Below are positions 41,349 through 51,849 of a stretch of 64,000 nt of DNA, piece by piece. The notes beneath the pieces are model-generated. The model searched no databases and was not told the origin of the DNA. It worked only from the letters and a program-made list of their open reading frames with translations. A program made the translations under genes and the position numbers. Within the stretch, counting starts at the first letter, position 1, and the number at the start of each line of letters is the position of its first letter. This stretch comes from Ichthyophis bannanicus (taxonomy: Eukaryota > Chordata > Amphibia > Gymnophiona > Ichthyophiidae). The stretch is from contig CM066034.1 in NCBI GenBank assembly GCA_033557465.1, forward strand, positions 410,418,159-410,482,158, read 5' to 3'.

Positions 41349-43128
41349 AGCCCCTGTGGAGGCTGAGCTGGTTGAGGCTTAGCTGCTTTTGTCTTTCTTT
41401 GCCTAGGTTATTGCTGCTGTCCCTTTTGGGCAGACTGACCTAAACGATGCCCCTGCTGGGTATAGGAGGGATAAAACTTCTTCTTACTGAAGAATGGTTT
41501 CTTATAGGATTTTTTCCTTGCAGGATCAGCTGTAGATTTAGACAATCTATCCAAAATGATATTGTCAGCATCTATCTCAATAGCTTTTTCCTGCCAATTC
41601 TTGCCAAAGAGATTCTCTCGTTTGCAAGGAATATTCCCTAGTTTATCCTGTACCCAAATTTCTTAGATGCCTGGAGCCAGGCAATCCTACATGCACCTAT
41701 GGCAATGGCAGAGGTTCTGCTTATGCACTTCATGCAGTCAAAGGCTGCACGATTCACAAACAAACATCCTGAGCATGTTTGACAAGGACGAGGTAATCTT
41801 GCCTCTTATCATCAGGAAGGAGAGGGCTCATAAGCTCTAAATCTCCTGTGACCAAGGAACATCCCCATATATAAGATATAGGAACTGATCCTAGCAGGAA
41901 GCCTGGAAGGTTCGACGTCCAAAGGCATCAAGAGTCCTACACTCCCGTCCTGGAGGATTAGATGCATGCTTTTTTGCACTCTTTATCCCTCTCATAGCAG
42001 ATTCCACCACCATGGAATGGTGTGGTAATTGAGTCTTCTGAAACACAGGACAAGGAGGAACTCGATATATGGTGTTGAGTCTTCGAGAGTGAGGAGATGT
42101 GGTTAGAGGTGTTTCCCACATCCTTAACATGAGATCATGCAAGATCTCATAAATAGGTAAGGTAGCTGCCTCCTTGGGAGCTTTAGGGTACTGCAGGAGT
42201 TCTAATTCCTTTGCCCTAGGCTCCTTTTCAGAAGCCACTGTGATGGAAAGACCTTGGGCCACATCTCAGATAAAATCTTGAAAGGACATATCCTCTGGTG
42301 GAGACATCCTACGCTGAGGAGAAGAAGAATCCTCAGGAAGAAGTACTCTGGTATCGGCAGGGCTTTCAGTCTTCAGACTCATCTGAGGATTCGAAGTATC
42401 TCCGATCCGGGTAATCGTGCAAAGCACAGTACCGGTACCGATCGAAGTCGGCATCGGAGTGGTCTGGTACCGACTTGTCTCTGCCGGATAGACACGCATG
42501 ACTCGGTCCCGGTAGAATACATGCCGATGCAGTCGGTGCCGGTACCGGTTGAATTGTCTGAAGCGGATTCAGGGGCATTGAGGCCGTGAGAAGAGCCGCC
42601 AGACTGCATTCAATAGCCAAGAATCTCTGGTCTATCGACGCTGCCGATGCTTGGGTATCGGTACCGGATGGAGCGGCCGGTACCCCAGAGCATGGCACCA
42701 GTAGTTCTAGTTGAAGCCTCGAGAACATCCTGGAGCCCCGTTAGTGCTTTGGAAGCTGAAGCCTCCCGCTGGGGCAATTTTGCCGGTGAAAGTCCCTCAA
42801 GGGCAACGCCAGAGGCATCTCGATGTTTAGAAGGAGATCTACCCTTTGAGGACCTGCTAGATTTATGTTTAGTTACCTGAGATCCATGGGAGGAAGACGA
42901 AGCCCTGGAAGACGTCGATGCCACGGAGGCTGCATCTGAGGGAAAAAGGGTGCTAAGTTTAGCAGCTCGGTTTTGCTGGCCTCTTTTTGACATCATCCCA
43001 CAGCCAACACACTCTGAAATAGAGTGGTCAGGACCTAAATATTTGAGGCACCACTCATGGGTGTCGGTGACGGAGATGGTACTGCCACACTTAGAACACT
43101 TTTTAAAACCCGAAGCGGGTTTTTCCAT
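41345..43128 (-). pseudogene. DIRS gag of beta4
   Basis: The start at 43128 (MEKPASGFKKCSKC) opens the Cys finger, with one Cys lost (CLKYLGPDH). The frame runs to 42610 and continues in others at 42366-42728 and 41891-42262 (FGRRTFQAS). The capsid-like core is fragmented near 41700-41880. It ends at 41345 with the same QPPQGL-stop as beta1. Confidence 0.8.
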
Positions 43129-43633
43129 TTTGAAGGAAAATGTTGGGCCTAGTGCCCAAAATGGCACGTGGCACCCGAAGAGAAAATTACTGGAAAGACT
43201 CCAGAAGAAAGATTTTTTTTTTTTAAAGGAAACGAAAGAAGAACCGGCGGTACCGATGTAGCGTCGAGGGAAGGCAGACTCGACCACAAAAAAGAAGAAT
43301 AGAAGGGATTTTTTCTGCAGTGATAGGCTCCAGGGAAAATGAAGAACTGGAGAGGGACAGTTGGAAAAGACAGGAAGGCAGCATGCAGGCGCTGTGGGAT
43401 GCTCCCAAAAGCTTTCTTATTGGACGCTGGGTTGCGTTCCCGCGCAGGCTCCGTCGGTATTGATGATACCCATATGTGAAGACTACATTCCTGCTTGTTC
43501 CTGGAGATTGCAATTTTCATATATGGGACTCGCTAGCTCCCAGGTACCAGACTGGTATGGGGGTCAGAGTAGTGCAATCTCTGAGGCAAATAACGTATAG
43601 CCAAAGAGTCTGGAAGAGTAGTGGGCCATTGGA

Positions 43634-44476
43634 CTATTCCAGGAGGCAGTACTCCCTCCCCCACCCCAAATACCCCGATAGTCTGTTATCTTGTAGAAGT
43701 CCGGTACAGAGGGTAGGAGTTGAGTTTAAGTCCCAAAGAGGTGCTGATGGCCAAAGACAGCATCCTGATGGGAGTCTCTGTCCAGACAATAGCGTGCAGC
43801 AAGGATATGAATGGAGAACCAGACAGGTGCCTGATAGATCTCTGCAATGGATACTAAATGAAGATTGGCTACTGAGCTTTCCATAACCCGCACATTGGTG
43901 AGCAGTGACATGATCCTCCAAAGAGAGTCATGCCTGTGCATAAGCGAAAGAAATGCAATTTGCTATCCATGTGGACAGAGTATGTTTAGTCACCTGTAGA
44001 CCTAGGTGTTCTTAAAATGTAAACCGCTACTGATCACCGGAAGGAGCGGTATAAAAATTGTGTGCAAATAAATAAATAAATAGGTGACTAAGATCAAAGG
44101 AGATGAATAATTGAGAGGATCATTTGTGATCCTCAGTTGTATCCATGTAGTAAGCCAGCATTCGCATGCGGTCTAAGGTGTGTAGCACCGTTTCAGCCCG
44201 AGATATGTGGTCTATGGAAGAAAATTTGGAGGATTACAGACTGGTTTAGATGGAAAGAGGGGAGGAAGTGTGGATGAGTATGGAGAATCACCTTGTCATG
44301 GTGGAACAGAGTATAGGGGGGCAAAAAGGAAGATGACCTTCCATGATAGAAACTTCAGTGAAGTGGTGACTAAAAGTTTCAAAGGTGGTTTTAGGAGTTG
44401 CACAAGAACCACATTCAGATTCCAAACCACTAGAGTTGGTTAATGGGTGGCTTGGACAGCAGGAGACCCCGCATGA
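43634..44476 (-). pseudogene. YR C-terminal remains of beta3
   Basis: Pieces in two frames show VTAHQCAGYGKLSS (box II disturbed) and AARYCLDRDSHQDAVFG (tyrosine motif region). Further left on the minus-strand reading, FHHDKVILH-like and FETFSHHFTEVS-like stretches are degraded. A LINE/SINE tail interrupts at 44009-44080. Confidence 0.65.
44009..44080 (+). mobile_element. Short LINE/SINE 3' tail insertion with 6-bp target duplication
   Basis: 72 bases with GTAAACCGCT..AGCGGTAT and an AAATAAATAAATA tail interrupt beta3. They are flanked by TAGGTG on both sides (44003-44008 and 44081-44086). The tail resembles the 3' end of the SINE at 4141-4440. Confidence 0.7.
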
Positions 44477-46325
44477 ACGGGGAACAGACTCATGGAAAGT
44501 GTCATTGAAAAAGCGAAATTGCTAAACAAATACTTCTGCTCTGTTTTTACTAAAGAAAATCCTGGAGAAGGACCACCTGTGACTCCGAAGTATAAAAATG
44601 GGAATGAAGTAGATACAGCACCATTCACAGAAGATGATATGTTAGAACAACTTGCAAAACTGAAAGTGGACAAGGCCATGGGACTGGATGGGATACATCC
44701 CAGGATACTGAAAGAGCTCAGAGAGGTTCTTGCAGGGCCGTTAAAGGGTGTTTTCAACAGATCCTTGGAAACAGGAGAAGTTCCTCAGGACTGGAGAAGG
44801 GCGGATGTGGTACCTCTACACAAAAGTGGTGACAGGGAAGAAGTGACAAACTACAGGCCCCTGAGCCTTACCTCGGTGGCGGGAAAAGTAATGGAGGCGC
44901 TCCTGAAAGAGCGAATAGTAGACTTTCTCAAAACCAACAGGTTGCAAGATCCGAGGCAACATGGTTTTACTGAAGGAAGATCTTGCCATCCAAATCTGAT
45001 TGAGTTCTTTGACTGGGTAACCAGAGAACTAGATCAGGGGCATGTGATGGATGTCATCTACCTGGATTTCAGCAAAGCCTTTGATACTGTTCCTCATAGG
45101 AGGCTTATCAATAAACTCAGTAGTTTGGGGATGGGTCACAAGGTGGAAAACTGGATCAGAAATTGTTTGACTGACAGACAGAAGGTGATGGTAAATGGAG
45201 CTCACTCGGATGAAAGGAAGGTGATTAGCGGCGTGCCCCAGGGTTCAGTCCTGGGCCTGGCACTGTTCAATGTATTTGTGAGTGATATTGCTGAAAGACT
45301 GAATGGAAAAGTCTGTCTTTTTGCAGATGACACAAACATTTGCAACAGAGTGGACTTCCCCGAGGGAGTGGTTAACATGAGGAAAGATCTACAAAAGCTG
45401 GAAAAGTGGTCTAATGCTTGGCAATTAAGATTTAATGCAAAGAAGTGCAGTGTCATGCACTTGGGTAGCAGAAATCCAAGGGAAATGTACGCGATAGGGG
45501 ACGAGAGGTTGGCGTGCACGGATCAGGAGAAAGACTTTGGTGTGGTTATTTCTGTAGATCTCAAGGTGGCAAAACAGTGCGACAAGGCGGTGGCAAAAGC
45601 CAGGAAGATGTTGGGCTGCATACAAAGAGGAATTACCAGCAGAAAGGAAGAGGTACTTATGCCACTGTACAAGTCACTGGTGAGGCCTCACTTGGAATAC
45701 TGTGTTCAGTTTTGGAGACCATATCTTGCAAAGGATGTAAAAAGACTGGAAACTGTTCAGAGGAAGGCGACCAAAATGATTTGGAGCCTGCGTCAGAAGC
45801 CTTATGAGAAGAGATGTGAAGACCTAAATATGTACACTTTGGAGGAGAGGAGGGATAGGGGAGATATGATTCAGACCTTTAAATACTTAAGATAAATAAT
45901 GAACAAACAAACCTCTTCCAAAGACAGGGAAGCTGTAAAACTAGAGGGCATAACATGAAGCTGCAAGGTGGTAAATTGAAAGGCAATGTCAGGAAATACC
46001 TTTTCACTGAAAGGGTGGTGGATGCTTGGAATGCCCTCCTGATGGAAGTGGTGGGGGCAAACACAGTGACAGAAATCAAAATGGCATTGGACAGACACAG
46101 TGGATCCCTTTACAGCAACAGGATAAAATCAAAATAAACGGAACCATCTAATTTCTCAACTAATAGAGGTGTCCTACATGGAGCTGTGGGTTCACCCCTA
46201 AACAAAGACATGGAGAAGGGGTGGCCTGCACAGAGTGGCAGGTGCACCTACTCCTGCCATCTTACTGGGCAGACTAGATGGACCATACTGGTCTTTATCT
46301 GCCGTCATTTAATATGTTACTATGA
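44477..46325 (+). mobile_element. CR1-clade LINE, 5'-truncated
   Basis: It begins at the RT domain (usual 5' truncation) and reaches the CR1 3' end (GACCATACTGGTCTTTATCT..ATGTTACTATG) at about 46325. It is inserted in beta3 between the blocks GACCCCGCATGAA and GCATGCTACTAAGAGG. It is independent of the LINE at 33840-36688. Confidence 0.82.
44492..45895 (+). CDS. CR1 LINE reverse transcriptase, 467 codons open
   Basis: The RT domain is open across its whole length: KAKLLNKYFCSVFT, KAMGLDGIHPRILKEL, NYRPLSLTSVAGKVMEALL, QHGFTEGRSC, LDFSKAFDTVPHRRL, GVPQGSVLGLALFN, the catalytic LFADDTN, and the thumb/C-terminal LGCIQRGITSRKEEVLMPLYKS..LVRPHLEY. A TAA at 45893-45895 cuts the C-terminal domain, whose remainder (YLFTERVVDAWNALL) is read in 45955-46137. 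The endonuclease part was lost with the 5' truncation, so this is a fragment, not a working gene. Confidence 0.8.
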   Translation: MESVIEKAKLLNKYFCSVFTKENPGEGPPVTPKYKNGNEVDTAPFTEDDMLEQLAKLKVDKAMGLDGIHPRILKELREVLAGPLKGVFNRSLETGEVPQDWRRADVVPLHKSGDREEVTNYRPLSLTSVAGKVMEALLKERIVDFLKTNRLQDPRQHGFTEGRSCHPNLIEFFDWVTRELDQGHVMDVIYLDFSKAFDTVPHRRLINKLSSLGMGHKVENWIRNCLTDRQKVMVNGAHSDERKVISGVPQGSVLGLALFNVFVSDIAERLNGKVCLFADDTNICNRVDFPEGVVNMRKDLQKLEKWSNAWQLRFNAKKCSVMHLGSRNPREMYAIGDERLACTDQEKDFGVVISVDLKVAKQCDKAVAKARKMLGCIQRGITSRKEEVLMPLYKSLVRPHLEYCVQFWRPYLAKDVKRLETVQRKATKMIWSLRQKPYEKRCEDLNMYTLEERRDRGDMIQTFKYLR

Positions 46326-46448
46326 AGCATGCTACTAAGAGGTGTGAGGAGATAGGTTGTCCATTCACTGGTCTATGAAAGGCCACAATGGCACGGAGTT
46401 AGTTTTAAGACCTGTCAAGGATAAGTGGAGGAGATATTGTAGAAGGGA

Positions 46449-46635
46449 TTCTCCAGGACCAAGCAGGAAGTCAGTCCTCACTTATGGGTGACGTCGGCGC
46501 CGACGGAGCCCTCGCGGAGCAATTTTCCCCAGCTTTCAAAGAAAGCCTTTGGGAATTGCAGCGCGCATGCGCGGTCGTCTTCCCGCCCGAGGGTGCCATC
46601 TTAGCCAGTCTTCTTTTTTCCGCGGAGCCCTACAG
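46449..46635. repeat. Left ITR of alpha5
   Basis: Complementary to 52040-52227. Shared blocks include GGTGACGTCGGCGCCGACGG and GAGCAATTTTCCCCAGCTTT. Confidence 0.92.
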
Positions 46636-46847
46636 ACGTCCCCGTCTTGTCCCCGCGAAAAAGTCGATTTTCTTCATTATTTTATTCTTTTTCCTTTCGG
46701 TTCGACGCCGATCGCTTTCCCGCCCGGACTCGCGACGCCGGTCTCGAGTCCGCTTACTTTTTTCGGTTTTTCTGACTTAGTCAGCTTTCGTTTTCGGTTT
46801 CCCTGGCAGCCCGGTCCTTTGACCTCGCAGGGGCCCTTTTTCCCCCG

Positions 46848-49800
46848 ATGGCTGCCAGTGGGTTTAAGCGGTGTGGTCGGTGTGACCGAAATATGTCACT
46901 AACCGACACACACGACTTTTGCCTCCGCTGCCTGGGCCCGGATCATGAGGAACTGATCTGTGGGCCCTGCAGCAAACTGTCCTCAAAGGCGTTGAGGAGT
47001 TGGCGGCATCAGCGTGAGAGAATCTTCGCTGACCCCAGCCGTACCCGGACCTCGTCGGAGGCCTCCGCGTCGAAAGGCTCCAGCTCGGACCGTCGCCGGA
47101 GCTCCTCCGACCGGGGTTCTCCCTCCGGGGACCATCGTCGGAAGGAAAAACCCGCGAGGGCGGCGTCGGTGGACGCTCCTGGTTCCGCGAGGGCCAGGTC
47201 GCATAGCCCCGACAGCCGCCCCGGGTCCTTGGAGAAGGAACACATCCCGAAGCGACCTCGCCTGGAGTCGGAGATGCCTGCCCGGGTAAGTCCTGTGGTC
47301 CTTCTGGACTCGCCTCCGCGACAGCCGACGTCGGGCCCGACGCCGTCGGGGCCCGAGTCGGGGGCTGCTGGGTCACCTGAGCTCGGACTCAGGTTGACGG
47401 CCTTGGAGAGCAGACTGTCTGCCTTCATGGACCAGCAGCGGGCACTGCTCGCTGGCCTCGCTGGCGCCGCTGCCCCGACCGCCGGGACGTCGACGTCCAA
47501 GTCGACCCCGGAGACCGAGCCGATCCTCGAGTCAATGAGAACTCGAGTCGATCCTCGGTCGAGGTCACCCTCGGCCTCCCGTTCGGGACCGAGGTCGCCG
47601 ACGCCGACTCCCTCGACGTCGGGACGGCTGGCGCCGCACCCTGCCCGGGCCGACCCCACCGAGTCCTCGTCGGAGTCGGTCTGGGAGTCTGAGGAGGAAG
47701 AGTCACCTGATTCTTTCCGGACTCGGTGTGTCCCATCGGACTCACCGGGGTCCGAGCCTCGGAAGCAGTCCCCCCCGGAGGATGCCCGGTTCTCGGACTT
47801 CGTTAGGGATATGGCCAAGGCTTTGGCCTTCCCTGCGGATCCCGAGGAGGAGCCTCGAGCCGAAGAGCTCGACGCCCTCCAGTATGACTCTCCCGCGAGG
47901 GAGCACTTTACTGTGCCGGTTCCTCCTATGCTGGAACGACTACTCTTCCGCATGTGGGAGAGTCCGGCCTCCTCGCCGGTCCTGAGCAAGCGGGTCGATT
48001 CTATCTATCGGGTCCGCAAGAGCCCTGGCTTTCAGAAGGCACAGCTGCCACACCATTCCATGGTAGTGGAATCGGCCATGCATCGTCTTAAGAGCCAGAA
48101 GATGCACTCCTCGGTGCCTCCTGGAAGGGAGGCCCGTAACCTGGATGGCCTTGGCAAGAAGTGCTTCCAGGGCTCTATGCTCGCATGTCGTGTCCAGACT
48201 TACCAGCTCTACATGGGCATGTATCTCCGGGATCTGGCTAAAGAGCTAGCCGGATTCTCCGCTGGTCTCTCCGAGGAGCCCTTGCGGAGGTTCCTAGCCT
48301 TGTCCACGGGCATTCGGGAATGCTCAAAGTTCATGTCCCGAGCAGCCTATGATGGCTTTGAGGCCTCGGCTAGAGTGGCCGCAGCCGGCATCGGTGCCCG
48401 CCGACAGGCTTGGCTTCAGTCGTCGGACCTTGAGCCCTGGGTACAGGACAAGTTGGTCGATGTCCCCTGCCGAGGCGAAAACCTCTTTGGCAAGCCCATG
48501 GCGGAAAAGGCTGCACAAATTGAGACTGAGACTCTCACCAGGACCAGGCTTTCTAGGAAGACCTCCGCCCCTTCCCAGAAAAAGAAGGGCTCGGGAAAAA
48601 AGTCCTTTTACCCGAGGAAGGCGGCTGCCTACAAACAGTACCCCATTATCAGGCCCCTGCAGCTCCCCAACAGGGCCAGCAGGCCAAGGGACGGGGTAAC
48701 GGGTCCCGTAGGCAGCAAGCCCCCAAGCCTGCACCACCAGCCCCTGCTCAGCAGGGTGGGGGTTTTTGACTCGCTCAGCATAGCCTCTCCCCCCCCGCTG
48801 GTTCCTCCCAGCACCGGAGGCCGGCTGGTTCACTTCGCCCACAGGTGGTCCAGCATCACCGCAGATGCCTGGGTACTTCAGGTCGTGCGAGAAGGCTACC
48901 TTCTCCACTTCCATCAGGTCCCTCCCTCCTATTTTCCGGGAGAACCTTCGCGCCCCCCTCTGCACAGGGAGTTGCTCCTTCAGGAGTTAGCAGGTCTTCT
49001 GCAGGAACAGGCGGTGGAACCGGTGCCCCACCACCTGAGAGGTCAAGGCTTTTATTCAAGGTATTTTCTGATACCAAAGAGAACAGGGGGCCTCAGACCC
49101 ATCCTGGACTTGCGCAACCTCAACAAGTTCCTTGTGCGGGAGAAGTTCAAAATGCTTACCCTTGGAATCCTTCTGCCCTACCTCCAGCAGGGAGATTGGC
49201 TATGCTCCTTGGATCTAAAGGATGCCTACACGCACATCCTCATCCACCCAAGCCACCGCCAATACCTAAGGTTTGTGGTGGCAGGAAATCATTACCAGTA
49301 CAGAGTACTGCCCTTTGGCCTATCCTCCGCACCGCGAGTCTTCACAAAATGTCTCGCGGTCGTGGCGGCCCATCTCCGGCTTCACGGCCTCTATGTCTTT
49401 CCGTACCTCGACGACTGGCTCATCAGAGCAGCGTCCGCTCAAGAGGTCACCAACGCCACGTGCCGCACGGTGACTCTGCTGCAGCACTTGGGCTTTGTCA
49501 TAAACTTCGCAAAGTCCACTTTGCTCCCCTCACAGGATCTCGAGTTCATCGGCGCAAGGCTGCACACTCCTCGGGCACGAGCGTACCTACCGCTCGACAG
49601 GGCTCAACGGCTCATGGACCTAGCCGACCGCTTTCGCAGCCAGCCCCTGGTCTCCGCCAGGCGCTTCCTGAGACTGCTCGGCCATATGGCTTCCACCGTC
49701 CATGTGACCCCCAATGCCCGCCTGAACATGCGGTCTGCTCAATGGTGTCTCCGCCAGCAGTGGCGACAAGCCACAGGCGGCCTGGCAGACCTAGTGCGCG

Positions 49801-50681
49801 TCTCCGAGCCGCTGCTCTCGTCTCTCCGGTGGTGGCTCCGGCAGCCGAACCTGATATTCGGAATGCCTTTCCAGTCACCTCAGCCGACCCGGGTGCTGAC
49901 CACCGATGCATCCCTCCTGGGCTGGGGAGCACATTGCCAAGAGGCACGTACTCAGGGCCTCTGGACCACGTGGGAGTCTGCTCAGCAGATCAACTTCCTG
50001 GAGCTCAGGGCGATCCGCCTAGCTCTCAAGGCCTTCTCCCACCTGACTTCCCAACAGTCCGTCCTTGTCCAGACGGACAATCAAGTTGCCATGTTCTACG
50101 TGAACAAGCAGGGGGGCACGGGCTCCTTCCTCCTCTGCCGGGAGGCACAGAAGCTCTGCTCTTGGGCCGTCAGTCACGGCATTCTCCTCAAGGCAGTTTA
50201 TCTCCCGGGCCAAGAAAATTGCCTTGCAGACAAACTCAGCAGGGTCCTCCAGCCGCACGAGTGGCGTCTGGATCCCTTGGTAGTTCAGAAGCTCTTCCTC
50301 AAGTGGGGTCTCCCCACGGTGGATCTCTTTGCCAGTCCTCACAACCGGCAGCTTCCTCGCTTCTGCTCTCGTCAGCCACACCCCCTTCGGGTTGCGGCGG
50401 ACGCCTTTCTGATCTCGTGGTCGGGGAGCCTTCTGTACGCTTTCCCTCCCATCCCGCTGGTCTCTCGGACTCTTTTCAAGGTTCTCCGAGACAAAGCCTT
50501 CATGATCCTGGTGGCCCCTCGCTGGCCCAGGCAGCCGTGGTTTCCGCTCCTGCTGCAACTGGCGGTGGAGGATCCAATCCCTCTGGGGGTACAACCGGAT
50601 CTCCTCACTCAGGATCAGGGGTCCCTTCTGCACCCCAACCTCAGGTCTCTCAACCTCATGGCCTGGCTGCTGAGAGGGTAG
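46848..50681 (+). CDS. DIRS Gag and RT/RNase H in one 1277-codon frame, alpha5
   Basis: From ATG at 46848: the Cys finger (residues ~5-45, CGRCDRNM, CLRCLGPDH, CGPC), a Ser/Arg/Pro-rich region (50-290), the acidic patch, the capsid-like core (~430-520, YMGMYLRDLAKELAGFS) and a basic tail (~560-600). Then RT, with Asp789 (LDLKDAY) and Asp855-Asp856 (YLDDW), and RNase H, with Asp1020, Glu1052 and Asp1077. The C-terminal domain ends AWLLRG-stop. In alpha6 gag stops separately (QQGGGF-stop) and pol is in another frame. alpha5 has four C where alpha6 has five near 48643, which removes the gag stop and fuses the two. The protein would lack the natural gag end. Confidence 0.9.
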   Translation: MAASGFKRCGRCDRNMSLTDTHDFCLRCLGPDHEELICGPCSKLSSKALRSWRHQRERIFADPSRTRTSSEASASKGSSSDRRRSSSDRGSPSGDHRRKEKPARAASVDAPGSARARSHSPDSRPGSLEKEHIPKRPRLESEMPARVSPVVLLDSPPRQPTSGPTPSGPESGAAGSPELGLRLTALESRLSAFMDQQRALLAGLAGAAAPTAGTSTSKSTPETEPILESMRTRVDPRSRSPSASRSGPRSPTPTPSTSGRLAPHPARADPTESSSESVWESEEEESPDSFRTRCVPSDSPGSEPRKQSPPEDARFSDFVRDMAKALAFPADPEEEPRAEELDALQYDSPAREHFTVPVPPMLERLLFRMWESPASSPVLSKRVDSIYRVRKSPGFQKAQLPHHSMVVESAMHRLKSQKMHSSVPPGREARNLDGLGKKCFQGSMLACRVQTYQLYMGMYLRDLAKELAGFSAGLSEEPLRRFLALSTGIRECSKFMSRAAYDGFEASARVAAAGIGARRQAWLQSSDLEPWVQDKLVDVPCRGENLFGKPMAEKAAQIETETLTRTRLSRKTSAPSQKKKGSGKKSFYPRKAAAYKQYPIIRPLQLPNRASRPRDGVTGPVGSKPPSLHHQPLLSRVGVFDSLSIASPPPLVPPSTGGRLVHFAHRWSSITADAWVLQVVREGYLLHFHQVPPSYFPGEPSRPPLHRELLLQELAGLLQEQAVEPVPHHLRGQGFYSRYFLIPKRTGGLRPILDLRNLNKFLVREKFKMLTLGILLPYLQQGDWLCSLDLKDAYTHILIHPSHRQYLRFVVAGNHYQYRVLPFGLSSAPRVFTKCLAVVAAHLRLHGLYVFPYLDDWLIRAASAQEVTNATCRTVTLLQHLGFVINFAKSTLLPSQDLEFIGARLHTPRARAYLPLDRAQRLMDLADRFRSQPLVSARRFLRLLGHMASTVHVTPNARLNMRSAQWCLRQQWRQATGGLADLVRVSEPLLSSLRWWLRQPNLIFGMPFQSPQPTRVLTTDASLLGWGAHCQEARTQGLWTTWESAQQINFLELRAIRLALKAFSHLTSQQSVLVQTDNQVAMFYVNKQGGTGSFLLCREAQKLCSWAVSHGILLKAVYLPGQENCLADKLSRVLQPHEWRLDPLVVQKLFLKWGLPTVDLFASPHNRQLPRFCSRQPHPLRVAADAFLISWSGSLLYAFPPIPLVSRTLFKVLRDKAFMILVAPRWPRQPWFPLLLQLAVEDPIPLGVQPDLLTQDQGSLLHPNLRSLNLMAWLLRG

Positions 50682-51718
50682 TCCTTGCTCCCCTTCTCCT
50701 GCCGGCGGAGGTGGAGGAGGTCGTCTTAGCTTCGCGACGGCCTTCTACCCGCAAATGCTACGCCCTTAAATGGCGTCGCTTTGCAGTCTGGTGTACCCAA
50801 CAGTCTCAGGATCCCTTCTCCTGCCCGGTGTCGGTGATCTTGCAGTACTTGCTGCACCTCTCTAATCTGGGACTTAAGTCCAACTCCGTCAAAGTTCACC
50901 TCAGTGCTCTTTCAGCACATCATGTGCCAGTGGACGGCAGACCTCTCTCCAATGACCCTCTCGTAGCGAGGTTTCTCCGAGGTCTCCTTCTACTTAAACC
51001 ACCTCTGCGCCCGCCAGCGCCTGACTGGGACCTGAATGTGGTTTTGCAGCGGATCACCTGTCCGCCTTTTGAACCTATGGCTACCTGTTCTCTCCGTTTT
51101 CTGTCTTGGAAAACACTGTTCTTGATAGCCCTCACTTCCGCTAGGCGCGTAAGTGAATTGCAGGCCCTCGTGTCTGATCCCCCTTACACTAGGTTCTACA
51201 AGAATAGGGTAGTCCTACGGACTCACCCAAAATTTCTGCCTAAAGTGGTCTCCCCTTTTCACATCAATCAGGAGGTGGTACTTCCAACCTTCTTTCCCAG
51301 ACCACACTCCAGCCGAGCTGAAACGGTCCTCCATACCCTGGACTGTAGAAGGGCATTGAACTTCTACCTTGACCGTACGCGGGAGCACCGTAAAGCTGCT
51401 CAGCTTTTTGTGTCTTTTGACCCCAATAAATTGGGGCTCCCGGTCTCCAAGCGTACTCTGTCCATCTGGGTTGCGGACTGTATCTCTTGGGTTTATGGGG
51501 CAGCCGGACTCTCCTTAGAAAGTCGAATCACGGCTCATTGCGTTCGGGCAAAGGCCACGTCAGTGGCTTACCTCCGCTCTGTTCCGCTGGCAGACATCTG
51601 CCGGGCCGCTACTTGGTCTTCGAGCCAGACTTTTGCGGTCCATTACTGTCTCGAGAGGGAGTCCCGTAGGGACAGTGCTTTCGGACAGGCAGTCCTCCGT
51701 AATCTCTTTGAGGTCTGA
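50162..51718 (+). CDS. DIRS tyrosine recombinase of alpha5, intact
   Basis: The start is placed at the position equivalent to the alpha1 frame; the frame is in fact open back to 48845 (957 codons), across RT and RNase H. YR homology starts at about 50730 (RRPSTRKCYALKWRR). Catalytic codons: Arg 51146-51148 (SARRVSEL), His 51536-51538 and Arg 51545-51547 (AHCVRAKA), Tyr 51644-51646 (VHYCLE). It ends LFEV-stop. No ATG clearly starts the domain, so expression may depend on recoding or on an upstream start in the overlap. Confidence 0.88.
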   Translation: MGRQSRHSPQGSLSPGPRKLPCRQTQQGPPAARVASGSLGSSEALPQVGSPHGGSLCQSSQPAASSLLLSSATPPSGCGGRLSDLVVGEPSVRFPSHPAGLSDSFQGSPRQSLHDPGGPSLAQAAVVSAPAATGGGGSNPSGGTTGSPHSGSGVPSAPQPQVSQPHGLAAERVVLAPLLLPAEVEEVVLASRRPSTRKCYALKWRRFAVWCTQQSQDPFSCPVSVILQYLLHLSNLGLKSNSVKVHLSALSAHHVPVDGRPLSNDPLVARFLRGLLLLKPPLRPPAPDWDLNVVLQRITCPPFEPMATCSLRFLSWKTLFLIALTSARRVSELQALVSDPPYTRFYKNRVVLRTHPKFLPKVVSPFHINQEVVLPTFFPRPHSSRAETVLHTLDCRRALNFYLDRTREHRKAAQLFVSFDPNKLGLPVSKRTLSIWVADCISWVYGAAGLSLESRITAHCVRAKATSVAYLRSVPLADICRAATWSSSQTFAVHYCLERESRRDSAFGQAVLRNLFEV

Positions 51719-51849
51719 GCAACTCCTACCCTCCATCCCGGATGTGGGCTACCGGTGGGTGATAATTCAGCGAAGATTCTATCCTTCTGTGCTGCTGAGC
51801 TAGAGGGAGCTCATTTTTGTGCTTAGGGTCTCCGGTAGCCTTGAGCTTG

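Larger units (their letters stand above)
37990..43508 (-). mobile_element. DIRS beta4, full length (5.5 kb), decayed
   Basis: The 3' terminus is at 37990 (AGCATAGTTACTCACC on +) and the 5' terminus at 43508 (TTGTTCCTGGAGAT on +). These agree with the ICR junction GCT/ATCTCC. All three genes are present but broken. It interrupts beta3 exactly in the beta3 ICR: beta3 reads CAAGCAGGAA before it and TGCAATTTTCATATATGGG after it, with no target duplication. Confidence 0.9.
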
